A DNA stretch of 64,000 bases from Streptomyces iranensis (GTDB lineage: Bacteria > Actinomycetota > Actinomycetes > Streptomycetales > Streptomycetaceae): the NCBI RefSeq assembly GCF_017874715.1, contig NZ_JAGGLR010000001.1, positions 1 through 64,000 of the forward strand, in the 5' to 3' direction. A program made the translations under genes and the position numbers. The notes under the pieces were generated by a model that was not told the DNA's origin, ran no database searches, and saw nothing but the letters and a program-made list of their open reading frames with translations. Below are positions 42,902 to 50,228 of the stretch, piece after piece (within the stretch, counting starts at the first letter, position 1; each line of letters begins with the position of its first letter).

Positions 42902-44434
42902 ATGACGCCGCGCCGCACCTCCCTGCCGCTGCGCACCGCCGCTATACCCGCCGCCATGGCGCTCACCACCGCGCTGGCCTTCCTGCCCACCACCGCCAGC
43001 GCGCTCGGGCGGGACGGCCACGCCGCCGCGGCCGCCACGGCCGACGGCCCGTCCCTGAGCTATGTCGTCAACACCCGTCCGGGGCAGGACCCGTCCCGGA
43101 TCCGCAAGGCCATCGCCCAGGCCGGCGGCACGGTCGTCGTGTCCTACGACCGGATCGGCGTCATCGTCGTCCACTCCGGCAACCCGGACTTCGCCAAGAC
43201 CGTCCGTAAGGTGCGCGGCGTCACCTCCGCCGGGAACACCCGCACCGCCCCGCTGCCCGCCCAGTCCACCGACGACATCGACACGCCGAAGCTGCTGAGC
43301 GAGAAGCAGCGCCAGGCGGTGGCGGCGAAGGCGAAGGCCGGGCAGGACCCGCTGGAGCCGCTGCAGTGGGATCTGCCGGCGATCAAGGCGGACAAGGCGC
43401 ATGAGAAGAGCCTGGGCAGCCGTAAGGTCACCGTCGGGGTCATCGACACCGGTGTGGACGACACCCACCCGGATCTGGCGCCGAACTTCGACCGTAAGGC
43501 GTCCGTCAACTGTGTGACGGGCAAGCCGGACACCGCCGACGGCGCCTGGCGGCCGAGCGCCGAGGAGTCCCCGCACGGCACGCATGTGGCGGGCGAGATC
43601 GCCGCCGCGAAGAACGGCGTCGGCGTCACCGGTGTGGCCCCGGGCGTCAAGGTCTCCGGAATCAAGGTGTCCACGACGGCCGGGTTCTTCTACACCGAGG
43701 CGGTCGTCTGCGGCTTCGTCTGGGCCGCGGAGCACGGCGTGGACGTCACCAACAACAGCTATTACACCGACCCGTGGTACTTCAACTGCACCACCGACCC
43801 GGACCAGAAGGCCCTGGTCGAGGCGGTGCGCCGGGCCTCGTCGTACGCCGAGCGCCGGGGTGTGGTCAATGTGGCCGCGGCGGGCAACGAGAACTACGAC
43901 CTCACCTCGGACACCATCACCGACCCCTCCAGCCCCAACGACACCACCCCCGGTGACCGGGAGGTGGACCCGAGCGTCTGCCTGGACATCCCGACCCAGC
44001 TGCCGGGCGTCGTCACGGTCGCCTCGACCGGCGCCAAGGGGCTCAAGTCCTCGTTCTCCAACTACGGCCTGGGGATCATCGACATCGCGGCCCCCGGCGG
44101 CGACAGCACCGTCTACCAGAAGCCCGAGCCCCCGGCCACCAGCGGCCTGATCTACAACACGCTGCCGGGCGGGCAGTACGGCTACATGGCGGGCACGTCG
44201 ATGGCCTCGCCGCATGTGGCCGGTGTCGCGGCGCTCATCAAGAGCACCCATCCGCACGCCTCCCCCTGGCAGGTGAAGGCGCTGCTCAAGGCCGAGGCCG
44301 ATGACCTGGCCTGCCCGACGCCGTACGACATCGACGGTGACGGCACGGTCGACGCGGTGTGCGAGGGCGGCAAGCGGTACAACGGCTTCTACGGCGCCGG
44401 GCTCGCGGACGCTCTGGACGCCGTCGAGAAGTGA
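42902..44434 (+). CDS. Secreted subtilisin-like (S8) serine protease
   Basis: This protein of 510 residues has a signal peptide (TAAIPAAMALTTALAFLPTT), an inhibitor-type prodomain (about 50-120, VVNTRPGQDPSRIRKAIAQA), then the peptidase. The peptidase has catalytic Asp in VGVIDTGVDDTHPD, His in SPHGTHVAGEIAAAKNG, oxyanion Asn in AAAGNENY and Ser in YMAGTSMASPHVAG. A C-terminal Asp-rich DIDGDGTVD may bind calcium. There is no sortase or anchor motif, so it is released to the medium. It matches in place the secreted protease downstream of the acetate permease in S. coelicolor. Confidence 0.95.
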   Translation: MTPRRTSLPLRTAAIPAAMALTTALAFLPTTASALGRDGHAAAAATADGPSLSYVVNTRPGQDPSRIRKAIAQAGGTVVVSYDRIGVIVVHSGNPDFAKTVRKVRGVTSAGNTRTAPLPAQSTDDIDTPKLLSEKQRQAVAAKAKAGQDPLEPLQWDLPAIKADKAHEKSLGSRKVTVGVIDTGVDDTHPDLAPNFDRKASVNCVTGKPDTADGAWRPSAEESPHGTHVAGEIAAAKNGVGVTGVAPGVKVSGIKVSTTAGFFYTEAVVCGFVWAAEHGVDVTNNSYYTDPWYFNCTTDPDQKALVEAVRRASSYAERRGVVNVAAAGNENYDLTSDTITDPSSPNDTTPGDREVDPSVCLDIPTQLPGVVTVASTGAKGLKSSFSNYGLGIIDIAAPGGDSTVYQKPEPPATSGLIYNTLPGGQYGYMAGTSMASPHVAGVAALIKSTHPHASPWQVKALLKAEADDLACPTPYDIDGDGTVDAVCEGGKRYNGFYGAGLADALDAVEK

Positions 44435-44451
44435 CCGGCTGACACAATGCA

Positions 44452-44487
44452 CGGGCCGTCAGGGCGGAGCAGCCGCCCGGCGGCCCG
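44452..44487 (+). terminator. Terminator of the protease gene
   Basis: Nested arms CGGGCCG/CGGCCCG (44452-44458, 44481-44487) and GGGCGG/CCGCCC (44462-44467, 44473-44478) form a 13 bp hairpin with small bulges, 18 bp past the stop. Confidence 0.75.
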
Positions 44488-44526
44488 TACATGTTCCCCA
44501 TGAAGCCGCGAGAGGACCCCGTTCCC

Positions 44527-45048
44527 GTGCACCACGACGACTCCTGGGGGCCGCTGCCCCCACGGCCGGCCTACTCGCTGCTGATCCGGTTCGTGCTGAC
44601 CGTGCTGCTGCTGCCGCTGTGGTGGGCGCTGATCGTGGTGATCTTCCTCGGCTTCATCGCCTTCGGGATCGTGGCCGAGATCCTTACGGTGATCCCCGGG
44701 TTCGAGAAGGGGTTCCTCGGCCTGATCGACAAGTTCGGGGACAGCGTGAAGGTGTGGCCCGCCTGGTGCGTGACGCTCCCGGAGCTGCGGCACGAGGGCG
44801 ACGCGGCCTTCTACCGGGCCCGGGTCGACAAGCGCATCGCCTCCTGGACCGCCAAGGAACTCGCCGCCCAGAAGGCGAAGAAGGCCCCGCCGCCGGGCCC
44901 GCACGACATCCCCGTACGCGAGTACCGCGGAGTGGGCGCGGGCTATGTGGTCGAGGCGGCGCGCGCCCGGGACTGGGAGCTGAGCCATGACCGCCACTCG
45001 GACCCGCTGCGCGTGGTCCGGCTCAGGCGGCTGCCGGTCACGTACTGA
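44527..45048 (+). CDS. Conserved small membrane-associated protein
   Basis: This protein of about 173 residues has one long hydrophobic region (LIRFVLTVLLLPLWWALIVV, IFLGFIAFGIV), probably two helices. A soluble C-terminus follows, with DKRIASWTAKELAAQKAKKA and GAGYVVEAARARDWEL. The function is unknown. The GTG at 44527 has AGAGGA 10 nt upstream; ATGs at 44491 and 44500 are in frame but have no ribosome-binding site and overlap the preceding hairpin. Confidence 0.75.
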   Translation: MHHDDSWGPLPPRPAYSLLIRFVLTVLLLPLWWALIVVIFLGFIAFGIVAEILTVIPGFEKGFLGLIDKFGDSVKVWPAWCVTLPELRHEGDAAFYRARVDKRIASWTAKELAAQKAKKAPPPGPHDIPVREYRGVGAGYVVEAARARDWELSHDRHSDPLRVVRLRRLPVTY

Positions 45049-45053
45049 CGAGG

Positions 45054-45209
45054 GTCACGGCCTTACGGGCGTCACGGGCTTGGGCGTGACTGCCCTACGG
45101 GCGTTACGGGCTTGGGCGTGACCGCCTTACGGGCGTCACAGCCTTGGCGTCACGGCCTTACGGGCGTCACAGCCTTGGGCGTCACGGCCTTACGGGCGTC
45201 ATGGGCTGA
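45054..45209. repeat. 32 bp tandem repeat, five copies
   Basis: Units of GTCACGGCCTTACGGGCGTC plus ACGGGCTTGGGC start at 45054, 45086, 45118, 45149 and 45181. The last copy runs through the stop codon of the converging YhhN gene, so the array forms that gene's 3' end. Confidence 0.88.
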
Positions 45210-45867
45210 CGAGCGCCCGTTCCGGCGCGGGGCGCGGGACCGCGTCGCGCGTCGCCCCCGCCGCCAGCAGCCACTGGGCGGCTGTATAGGTGGCCATGAT
45301 CCAGAATTGGGGCACCGGCGGCCGTGGCCAGTCCGCGAGCCCGGCCGCGATCAGGGTGTCGGAGAGCATGAAGAGCGCCCCGCCGAGCCCGGTCCACACA
45401 CCCGCCCCGAGCGCGGCCAGCGCCATGACCGTCAGCAGCAGGCTGTAGCCCGCGATGGGAAGCCGCAGATGCGGGGCGAGGCCGGGCCACAGCAGCGCCA
45501 CCGTGCCCAGCCACGCGGCCCCGTATCCGGCGGCCGCCCAGGGTGCCGTACGGCGCCGCCCCGCGCGGGCGAACAGCGCCAGATAGCAGAGGTGCCCGGC
45601 CGCGAAGCACCCCATTCCGGCCAGGAACGCGGTCTCGCCGCCGATCTGGAGCAGCACATCGCCCCCGCAGCCGCACAGCAGCGCGGCCGGGAGCGGCCAC
45701 GGCCCGCCGCGCGCCACGGCCCATACGGCGAGCACGGGCATCAGGGCGGGCTTGGTGAGGTGGACGGCGGTGGTGGCGTCCACGAGCAGCGCGCCCAGGT
45801 GAACGGCGGTCAGCAGCGCGAAGAGGGCCCGTAGGACCGTCGTCGCGCGCCCGGCGGCGGGCGTCAC
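45199..45867 (-). CDS. YhhN-family membrane protein (TMEM86-like lysoplasmalogenase)
   Basis: This protein of 222 residues has about eight short membrane helices. It belongs to the YhhN/TMEM86 family: TKPALMPVLAVWAV, LCGCGGDVLLQIGG, GCFAAGHLCYLALFAR and ALFMLSDTLIAAG carry the conserved Asp, His and Ser. TMEM86B hydrolyses the vinyl ether of lysoplasmalogen, and bacterial members have been shown to do likewise. The GTG start overlaps the stop of the upstream desaturase-like gene by 4 nt (GTGA), so the two act together. Confidence 0.82.
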   Translation of the reverse strand: MTPAAGRATTVLRALFALLTAVHLGALLVDATTAVHLTKPALMPVLAVWAVARGGPWPLPAALLCGCGGDVLLQIGGETAFLAGMGCFAAGHLCYLALFARAGRRRTAPWAAAGYGAAWLGTVALLWPGLAPHLRLPIAGYSLLLTVMALAALGAGVWTGLGGALFMLSDTLIAAGLADWPRPPVPQFWIMATYTAAQWLLAAGATRDAVPRPAPERALVSP

Positions 45868-46784
45868 CGCACGCTCTCGCCGACCGGCTCCGGCCGCCCG
45901 GCCTCCGGACCGGCCTCCGGGGAACCGGCCTCCGGGAGACCCGCCTCCGGGACCGTCGCGGGCTGCCAGCCCGGTCCCCGGAAGACCCGGCCCGCCCGCT
46001 CGCGCCAGTCCCGCGCCGCCGCGATGTCGCGGGCGATGGCCGCGTACTCGTGCGTGGCCACGCGCAGCGGGTTGTAGGTGTCGATGTTCTTCGTCAGGCC
46101 GTAGACGGGCCGATCGGTCTCGGGGACGAAGGACCCGAAGAGCCGGTCCCAGACGATGAGGATGCCCCCGAAGTTGCGGTCCAGATAGCCGCCTTGGGAG
46201 GCGTGGTGGACGCGGTGGTGCGAGGGGGTGTTGAAGACGAACTCGACGGGGCGCGGCAGGGTGCCGATCCGCTCGGTGTGGATCCAGAACTGGTAGACGA
46301 GGTTCACCGACGAGCAGAACGCCACCGCCGCCGGATGCACCCCGAGCGCGATCATCGGCACGTAGAACGGCCAGACGGTCCAGGTGGTCCACGGCTGCCG
46401 CAGGGCGGTGGTGAAGTTGAACTTGCGGCTGGAGTGGTGCACCACATGGCACGCCCACAGAATGCGGATGACATGGTGCCCGCGGTGCGACCAGTAGTAG
46501 AAGAAGTCCTGGGCGAGCAGCATCAGCGGCAGCGTCCACCACACCACCGGGACGCGCAGCGGGGTGAGTTCGTAGACGGCGGCGTAGATCGCCACAATCG
46601 GGATCTTCCACAGCAGATCGAAGACCAGGCTGCCGAGCCCCATGGTGACGCTGGTCGCGGCGTCGTTCGCCGCGTAGCCCTCGGCGTCCTCGTCGGGGTG
46701 GAAGCGGTAGCTCACCATCTCCACGACGGCGAGCAGGACGAAGGCCGGTATCGACCACATCACGGCATTGGGCAGGTGCGGCAT
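45864..46784 (-). CDS. Sterol desaturase/fatty-acid hydroxylase family protein (TMEM195-like)
   Basis: This di-iron membrane oxygenase-type protein has 306 residues. The histidine clusters are SHRGHHVIRILWACHVVHHS and NTPSHHRVHHASQGG. The layout with FNFTTALRQPWTT and GGILIVWDRLFG resembles alkylglycerol monooxygenase (TMEM195) more than sterol C5-desaturase. The C-terminal 40 residues are a Pro/Glu/Ala/Gly repeat tail. It is the first gene of an operon with the YhhN protein. The substrate is inferred, probably an ether or fatty lipid. Confidence 0.85.
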   Translation of the reverse strand: MPHLPNAVMWSIPAFVLLAVVEMVSYRFHPDEDAEGYAANDAATSVTMGLGSLVFDLLWKIPIVAIYAAVYELTPLRVPVVWWTLPLMLLAQDFFYYWSHRGHHVIRILWACHVVHHSSRKFNFTTALRQPWTTWTVWPFYVPMIALGVHPAAVAFCSSVNLVYQFWIHTERIGTLPRPVEFVFNTPSHHRVHHASQGGYLDRNFGGILIVWDRLFGSFVPETDRPVYGLTKNIDTYNPLRVATHEYAAIARDIAAARDWRERAGRVFRGPGWQPATVPEAGLPEAGSPEAGPEAGRPEPVGESVR

Positions 46785-46828
46785 GTCCGCAACATAGAAC
46801 CGCCCGTAAGGCCGCCGCTAGGGGTAGT

Positions 46829-46845
46829 TACCAACAAGTATGGTA
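46829..46845. promoter_or_regulatory. Putative operator between divergent genes
   Basis: TACCA-acaagta-TGGTA is a 17 bp inverted repeat in AT-richer sequence, 45-61 bp upstream of the desaturase-like gene and on the promoter side of the lipoprotein gene. The spacing fits a TetR-type site. Confidence 0.4.
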
Positions 46846-46938
46846 GATGCGGCGTCAACAACAGGTCTCGCCTCGGACGGCATGGCCCATGGCGGCATAG
46901 CCGACGGCGGCATAGCCCATGACGGCATGGCCGATTAA
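46840..46938 (+). CDS. Possible 32-residue repeat leader peptide
   Basis: An ATG at 46840 opens 32 codons that end in TAA at 46936, 11 bp before the lipoprotein GTG. The second half is four 15 bp repeats (46876-46935) encoding DGMAH/GGIAD/GGIAH/DGMAD. There is no convincing ribosome-binding site. It could be a translated leader, or merely a repeat that happens to be open. Confidence 0.25.
   Translation: MVDAASTTGLASDGMAHGGIADGGIAHDGMAD
46876..46935. repeat. 15 bp tandem repeat, four copies
   Basis: GACGGCATGGCCCAT, GGCGGCATAGCCGAC, GGCGGCATAGCCCAT and GACGGCATGGCCGAT are adjacent, immediately upstream of the lipoprotein gene. Confidence 0.85.
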
Positions 46939-46949
46939 GCTCCCCGCCT

Positions 46950-47870
46950 GTGCGCAGAGCCAGAGAACGGTTCCGGATCGGCGGCATAGCCTTCGCCTGC
47001 CTGCTGTCGGCGCTCACCACGGGGTGCTCCTCCGGGTCGGGCGGCGATGACTCCTCCTCAGCCCTGATGGACGCGGTGGGGCACGTCTCGACCGCGGGCG
47101 CGAAGGGGGCCCAGGTCTCCTATCTCGACGCCGCCCGGGTGCGTTCCCTGGAGAAGGGCGAGAAGGGCGGGAAGGGCGACTCCCAGCGGTTCCGCGCCGT
47201 CGGTCAGGCGGGCAGTCCACTGATGACGGGCTACCGCTTCAACGCCCATGCCTATGGCCTCGATCCGGCCATGATCGACACCGATGTGACCAATGGATAC
47301 GCCGGGCACTGGCAGGGCTCCTTCGACGCGGACCGCGTCACCGCCAAGCTCAAGGCGGGCGGATTCGCCCCGCGCACCTGGCACGGCGAGACGGTCTGGA
47401 CGAAGGACGGGATCACCCTCCAGGTCGCCAAGGACGAGATCTCCTTCGGCTACGCCGGTAAGGATCTGTCGGCGGTGCGCCCGGCCAAGGGCAAGTCCGT
47501 GGCGGACGACCCGGACTACCGGGCGCTGGGCGACTGCCTGGGCGATGTCTACCGCGTCGACTTCGGCGGGAAGGACCCCAAGGATCCGGTGCGCCTCTCG
47601 GCCACCGGACAGCTGGCGAAGTCCGCGAAGCAGACATCCGGGGTGATCTGCGCCCTCACCGACGGCAAACGGACCGCCGAACGGGCCGCCGACCGCCTGA
47701 AGTCCGTCATCCGCCAGCGGGCCCCGCGCTTCGACGGCGCCAAGGTGACGGTTCTCACCGGGGATTCGCCCGGGGTGAAGGTGACGGTGCCCGACCGCCC
47801 GGGAGACAAGCGCGCCGGCCGCCTCCTCATCAGCGACGTCGATCTGCAGCTGGCCCTGTCCAGGCTCTGA
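46950..47870 (+). CDS. Secreted lipoprotein of unknown function
   Basis: This protein of 306 residues has a type II signal peptide ending in the lipobox LTTGC, followed by a Ser/Gly linker (SSGSGGDDSSS). The mature part shows TGYRFNAHAYGLDPAMIDTD and WTKDGITLQVAKDEISFGYA, resembling streptomycete substrate-unknown surface lipoproteins. It has paired Cys (GDCLGDVY and VICALTDG). The GTG start lies close after a repeat region. It is anchored on the outer face of the membrane. Confidence 0.82.
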   Translation: MRRARERFRIGGIAFACLLSALTTGCSSGSGGDDSSSALMDAVGHVSTAGAKGAQVSYLDAARVRSLEKGEKGGKGDSQRFRAVGQAGSPLMTGYRFNAHAYGLDPAMIDTDVTNGYAGHWQGSFDADRVTAKLKAGGFAPRTWHGETVWTKDGITLQVAKDEISFGYAGKDLSAVRPAKGKSVADDPDYRALGDCLGDVYRVDFGGKDPKDPVRLSATGQLAKSAKQTSGVICALTDGKRTAERAADRLKSVIRQRAPRFDGAKVTVLTGDSPGVKVTVPDRPGDKRAGRLLISDVDLQLALSRL

Positions 47871-47992
47871 CCCGCCGGGTACGGGCTCCGGCCCGCCGAC
47901 CGGGCCCGACGCCCCGTCAACCCCGGGGCGGCGGACGTCCCGACCGGCCCGCCGGTCAGGGTTGTCGGTGACGGCCCGTATCCTCATTGACC

Positions 47993-48979
47993 ATGCTCGA
48001 AGACCCCACGGCAGCCGCCCCGCACCTCGCCCCGCCGTCGTCCTGGCCGGCCACCTATCCGCAGGGGTATGCGGTCGTCGACGTGGAGACCACCGGCCTC
48101 GCCCGCGACGACCGGATCGTCTCCGCGGCGGTCTATCAGCTCGACGCCCGGGGCGCGGTGCAGGACCACTGGTACACCCTGGTCAATCCGCAGCGCGATC
48201 CCGGCCCGGTGTGGATCCACGGCCTCACCGAGGAGATGCTCGCGGGCGCCCCGCGCTTCCCCGAGATCGCCGCGGAGCTCTCCGAGCGCCTGGCCGACCG
48301 CGTCCTGGTGGCACACAACGCGGCCTTCGACTGGTCGATGCTCGCCCGCGAGTACGCCCGCACCCGCGGCGCCGCGCCCGTGCGGCAGCGGCTGTGCACC
48401 ATCGCCCTCTCCAAGGAGCTGGGCCTGCCGCTGCCCAACCACAAGCTGGAGACCCTCGCCGCGCACTACGGAGTGGTCCAGCGGCGCGCCCACCACGCCC
48501 TGGACGACGCGCGGGTGCTCGCCGAGACCTTCCGGCCCAGCCTCCACCGCGCCGCCGAGACCGGGCTGCGGCTGCCGCTGCTGGCCTGCCAGCCGCTCAC
48601 CGAGTGGTCCGAAGGACCGGCCATCGGCCGTCAGCGGTCGTACCAGCAGACCTGGCGCCCCAGCCGCAAGCGCCCCGCCTGCCCCTACCCCAACCCCGGG
48701 CGCTACGAGCCGGGCGGGCAGCTGGTCCAGGGCATGCGGGTGGCGTTCTCCGGGGACACCTCCGTGGACCGCGAGCTGCTGGAGGACCGGGCCATCGAGG
48801 CCGGGCTGCACGTGGCCACCAGCGTCTCCCGGCTCACCAGCGTGCTGGTCACCAACGACCCCGAGTCGCCCACGTCCAAGACCACCAAGGCCCGCTCCTT
48901 CGGCACACCCGTCATCGACGAGGCCGCCTTCATGCAGCTCCTCCAGGACGTCACCCCCGCGCCGCCGACAAACAGGTGA
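47993..48979 (+). CDS. DEDDh exonuclease with C-terminal BRCT domain
   Basis: This protein of 328 residues has an N-terminal DnaQ-like 3'-5' exonuclease. ExoI is AVVDVETTGLARDDRIV (Asp, Glu), ExoII is VLVAHNAAFDWSML and ExoIII is AHHALDDARVLAETF (His, Asp). The C-terminal 75 residues (GMRVAFSGDTSVDRELLEDR, VTNDPESPTSKTTKAR) are a BRCT domain, as in ligase or PolIII-epsilon-like repair proteins. It probably acts in DNA repair or RNA/DNA turnover. The ATG at 47993 is preferred over TTG 47987. Confidence 0.9.
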   Translation: MLEDPTAAAPHLAPPSSWPATYPQGYAVVDVETTGLARDDRIVSAAVYQLDARGAVQDHWYTLVNPQRDPGPVWIHGLTEEMLAGAPRFPEIAAELSERLADRVLVAHNAAFDWSMLAREYARTRGAAPVRQRLCTIALSKELGLPLPNHKLETLAAHYGVVQRRAHHALDDARVLAETFRPSLHRAAETGLRLPLLACQPLTEWSEGPAIGRQRSYQQTWRPSRKRPACPYPNPGRYEPGGQLVQGMRVAFSGDTSVDRELLEDRAIEAGLHVATSVSRLTSVLVTNDPESPTSKTTKARSFGTPVIDEAAFMQLLQDVTPAPPTNR

Positions 48980-49042
48980 AGTCGGCGCGACGCGCCCGCC
49001 CACCGCTCGCCCGCCACCGCGCGGCCCCGCACGCTGAGGCGC

Positions 49043-49276
49043 ATGGCACGTTGTGAGGTCTGCGGAAACGACTACCGGATGACATTCGAAGTGCACGCAC
49101 AGGGCAATGTGCACGTCTTCGACTGTTTCCAGTGCGCCATCCACCGCATGGCGCCCATTTGCGAGCACTGCCGGGCCCAGATCATCGGGCAGGGCGTGGA
49201 GGCCGACGGCCAGTTCTACTGCTGTGCGCACTGCGCGCGGGCGGAAGGGAAGGTGGGCATCGTCGACCATGTGTGA
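49043..49276 (+). CDS. Prokaryotic metallothionein-like zinc protein
   Basis: This protein of 77 residues has nine Cys in CxxC and related pairs: RCEVCGNDY, DCFQCAIH, ICEHCRAQI and YCCAHCARAE. The family is small, intracellular and conserved in actinobacteria, and is thought to bind zinc. It starts with its own ATG 63 bp downstream of the exonuclease stop. Confidence 0.85.
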   Translation: MARCEVCGNDYRMTFEVHAQGNVHVFDCFQCAIHRMAPICEHCRAQIIGQGVEADGQFYCCAHCARAEGKVGIVDHV

Positions 49277-49353
49277 ACCCGTCCGCCTGCGTGGATTGTC
49301 CTGGGACGCCCCCAGCGGCCGAGGGACAATCCACGCCGAGTAGGGTCGAGGAT

Positions 49354-50163
49354 GTGTACCGCTTCCTGTTGACCCGGCAGTGGGTGATCCTCACACTCGT
49401 GGCCCTGGCCCTGATCCCGACGATGATCAGGCTGGGTTTCTGGCAGCTGCACCGCCATGAGCACCGGGTCGCGCAGAACCAGCTGATCGGGGACAACCTC
49501 GACGCCCCGGCCGTGGCCGTCGAGAAGTTCACCGCCCCCGGCCGTACCGTCCCCCGCGACGACACCTGGCGCACGGTGACCGCCACCGGCACCTATGACA
49601 CCGCCCATGAGGTCGTCGTCCGCCAGCGCACCGGCTCCGACGAACAGTCCATCGGCTACTTCGTCCTCACCCCGCTGCTGCTCCCGGACGACCGCGCGGT
49701 CCTGGTCAACCGGGGCTGGATCCCGGCGGGCACGGACCTCACCAAGTTCCCCAAGGTCCCCGCCGCCCCCTCCGGCAAGGTCACCGTCACCGGCCGGCTG
49801 AAGGCCGACGAGACCACCGGCAACAGCGGCATCAAGGACAAGCAGGGGCTGCCGCCCCGCCAGGTCTCGCTGATCAACAGCGAGCAGCAGGCGAAGGCGC
49901 TGTCCCGGCCCGTCCTCGGCGGCTACATCGAGCTCACCTCGTCCTCCCCCAAGGGCGGCAAGCGGCCCCAGCCGGTCGCCGCGCCCAACCACAGCGACAT
50001 CGGTCCGCACATGGCGTACGCCGTCCAGTGGTGGCTGTTCTCCGCCGGTGTGCCCATCGGCTGGTTCGTGCTGGCCCGCCGCGAGCGCCGGGACCGCGCC
50101 GCCGAGGCCGCGAAGGCGGCGGCCACGCCGGAGAAGGTCCCCGCCACGGCCGCCACGGACTAG
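49354..50163 (+). CDS. SURF1-family cytochrome oxidase assembly protein
   Basis: This protein of 269 residues has the SURF1 layout of two membrane helices flanking an extracytoplasmic domain. The first is RQWVILTLVALALIPTMIRL with the GFWQLHRHEHR motif; the second is GPHMAYAVQWWLFSAGVPIG. Conserved internal blocks are LVNRGWIPAG and GYIELTSS. SURF1 inserts heme a into cytochrome c oxidase subunit I. The GTG start at 49354 follows AGG. Confidence 0.92.
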   Translation: MYRFLLTRQWVILTLVALALIPTMIRLGFWQLHRHEHRVAQNQLIGDNLDAPAVAVEKFTAPGRTVPRDDTWRTVTATGTYDTAHEVVVRQRTGSDEQSIGYFVLTPLLLPDDRAVLVNRGWIPAGTDLTKFPKVPAAPSGKVTVTGRLKADETTGNSGIKDKQGLPPRQVSLINSEQQAKALSRPVLGGYIELTSSSPKGGKRPQPVAAPNHSDIGPHMAYAVQWWLFSAGVPIGWFVLARRERRDRAAEAAKAAATPEKVPATAATD

Positions 50164-50167
50164 CCCC

Positions 50168-50189
50168 CCGTCCAGCGGATCTTGGACGG
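50168..50189 (+). terminator. Hairpin after the SURF1 gene
   Basis: CCGTCCA (50168-50174) pairs with TGGACGG (50183-50189), with a GCGGATCT loop, immediately after the stop codon. Confidence 0.6.
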
Positions 50190-50228
50190 ACGGGGCCTAG
50201 GAACCGCTTCCCCGGGAAGGCGCTCGGA

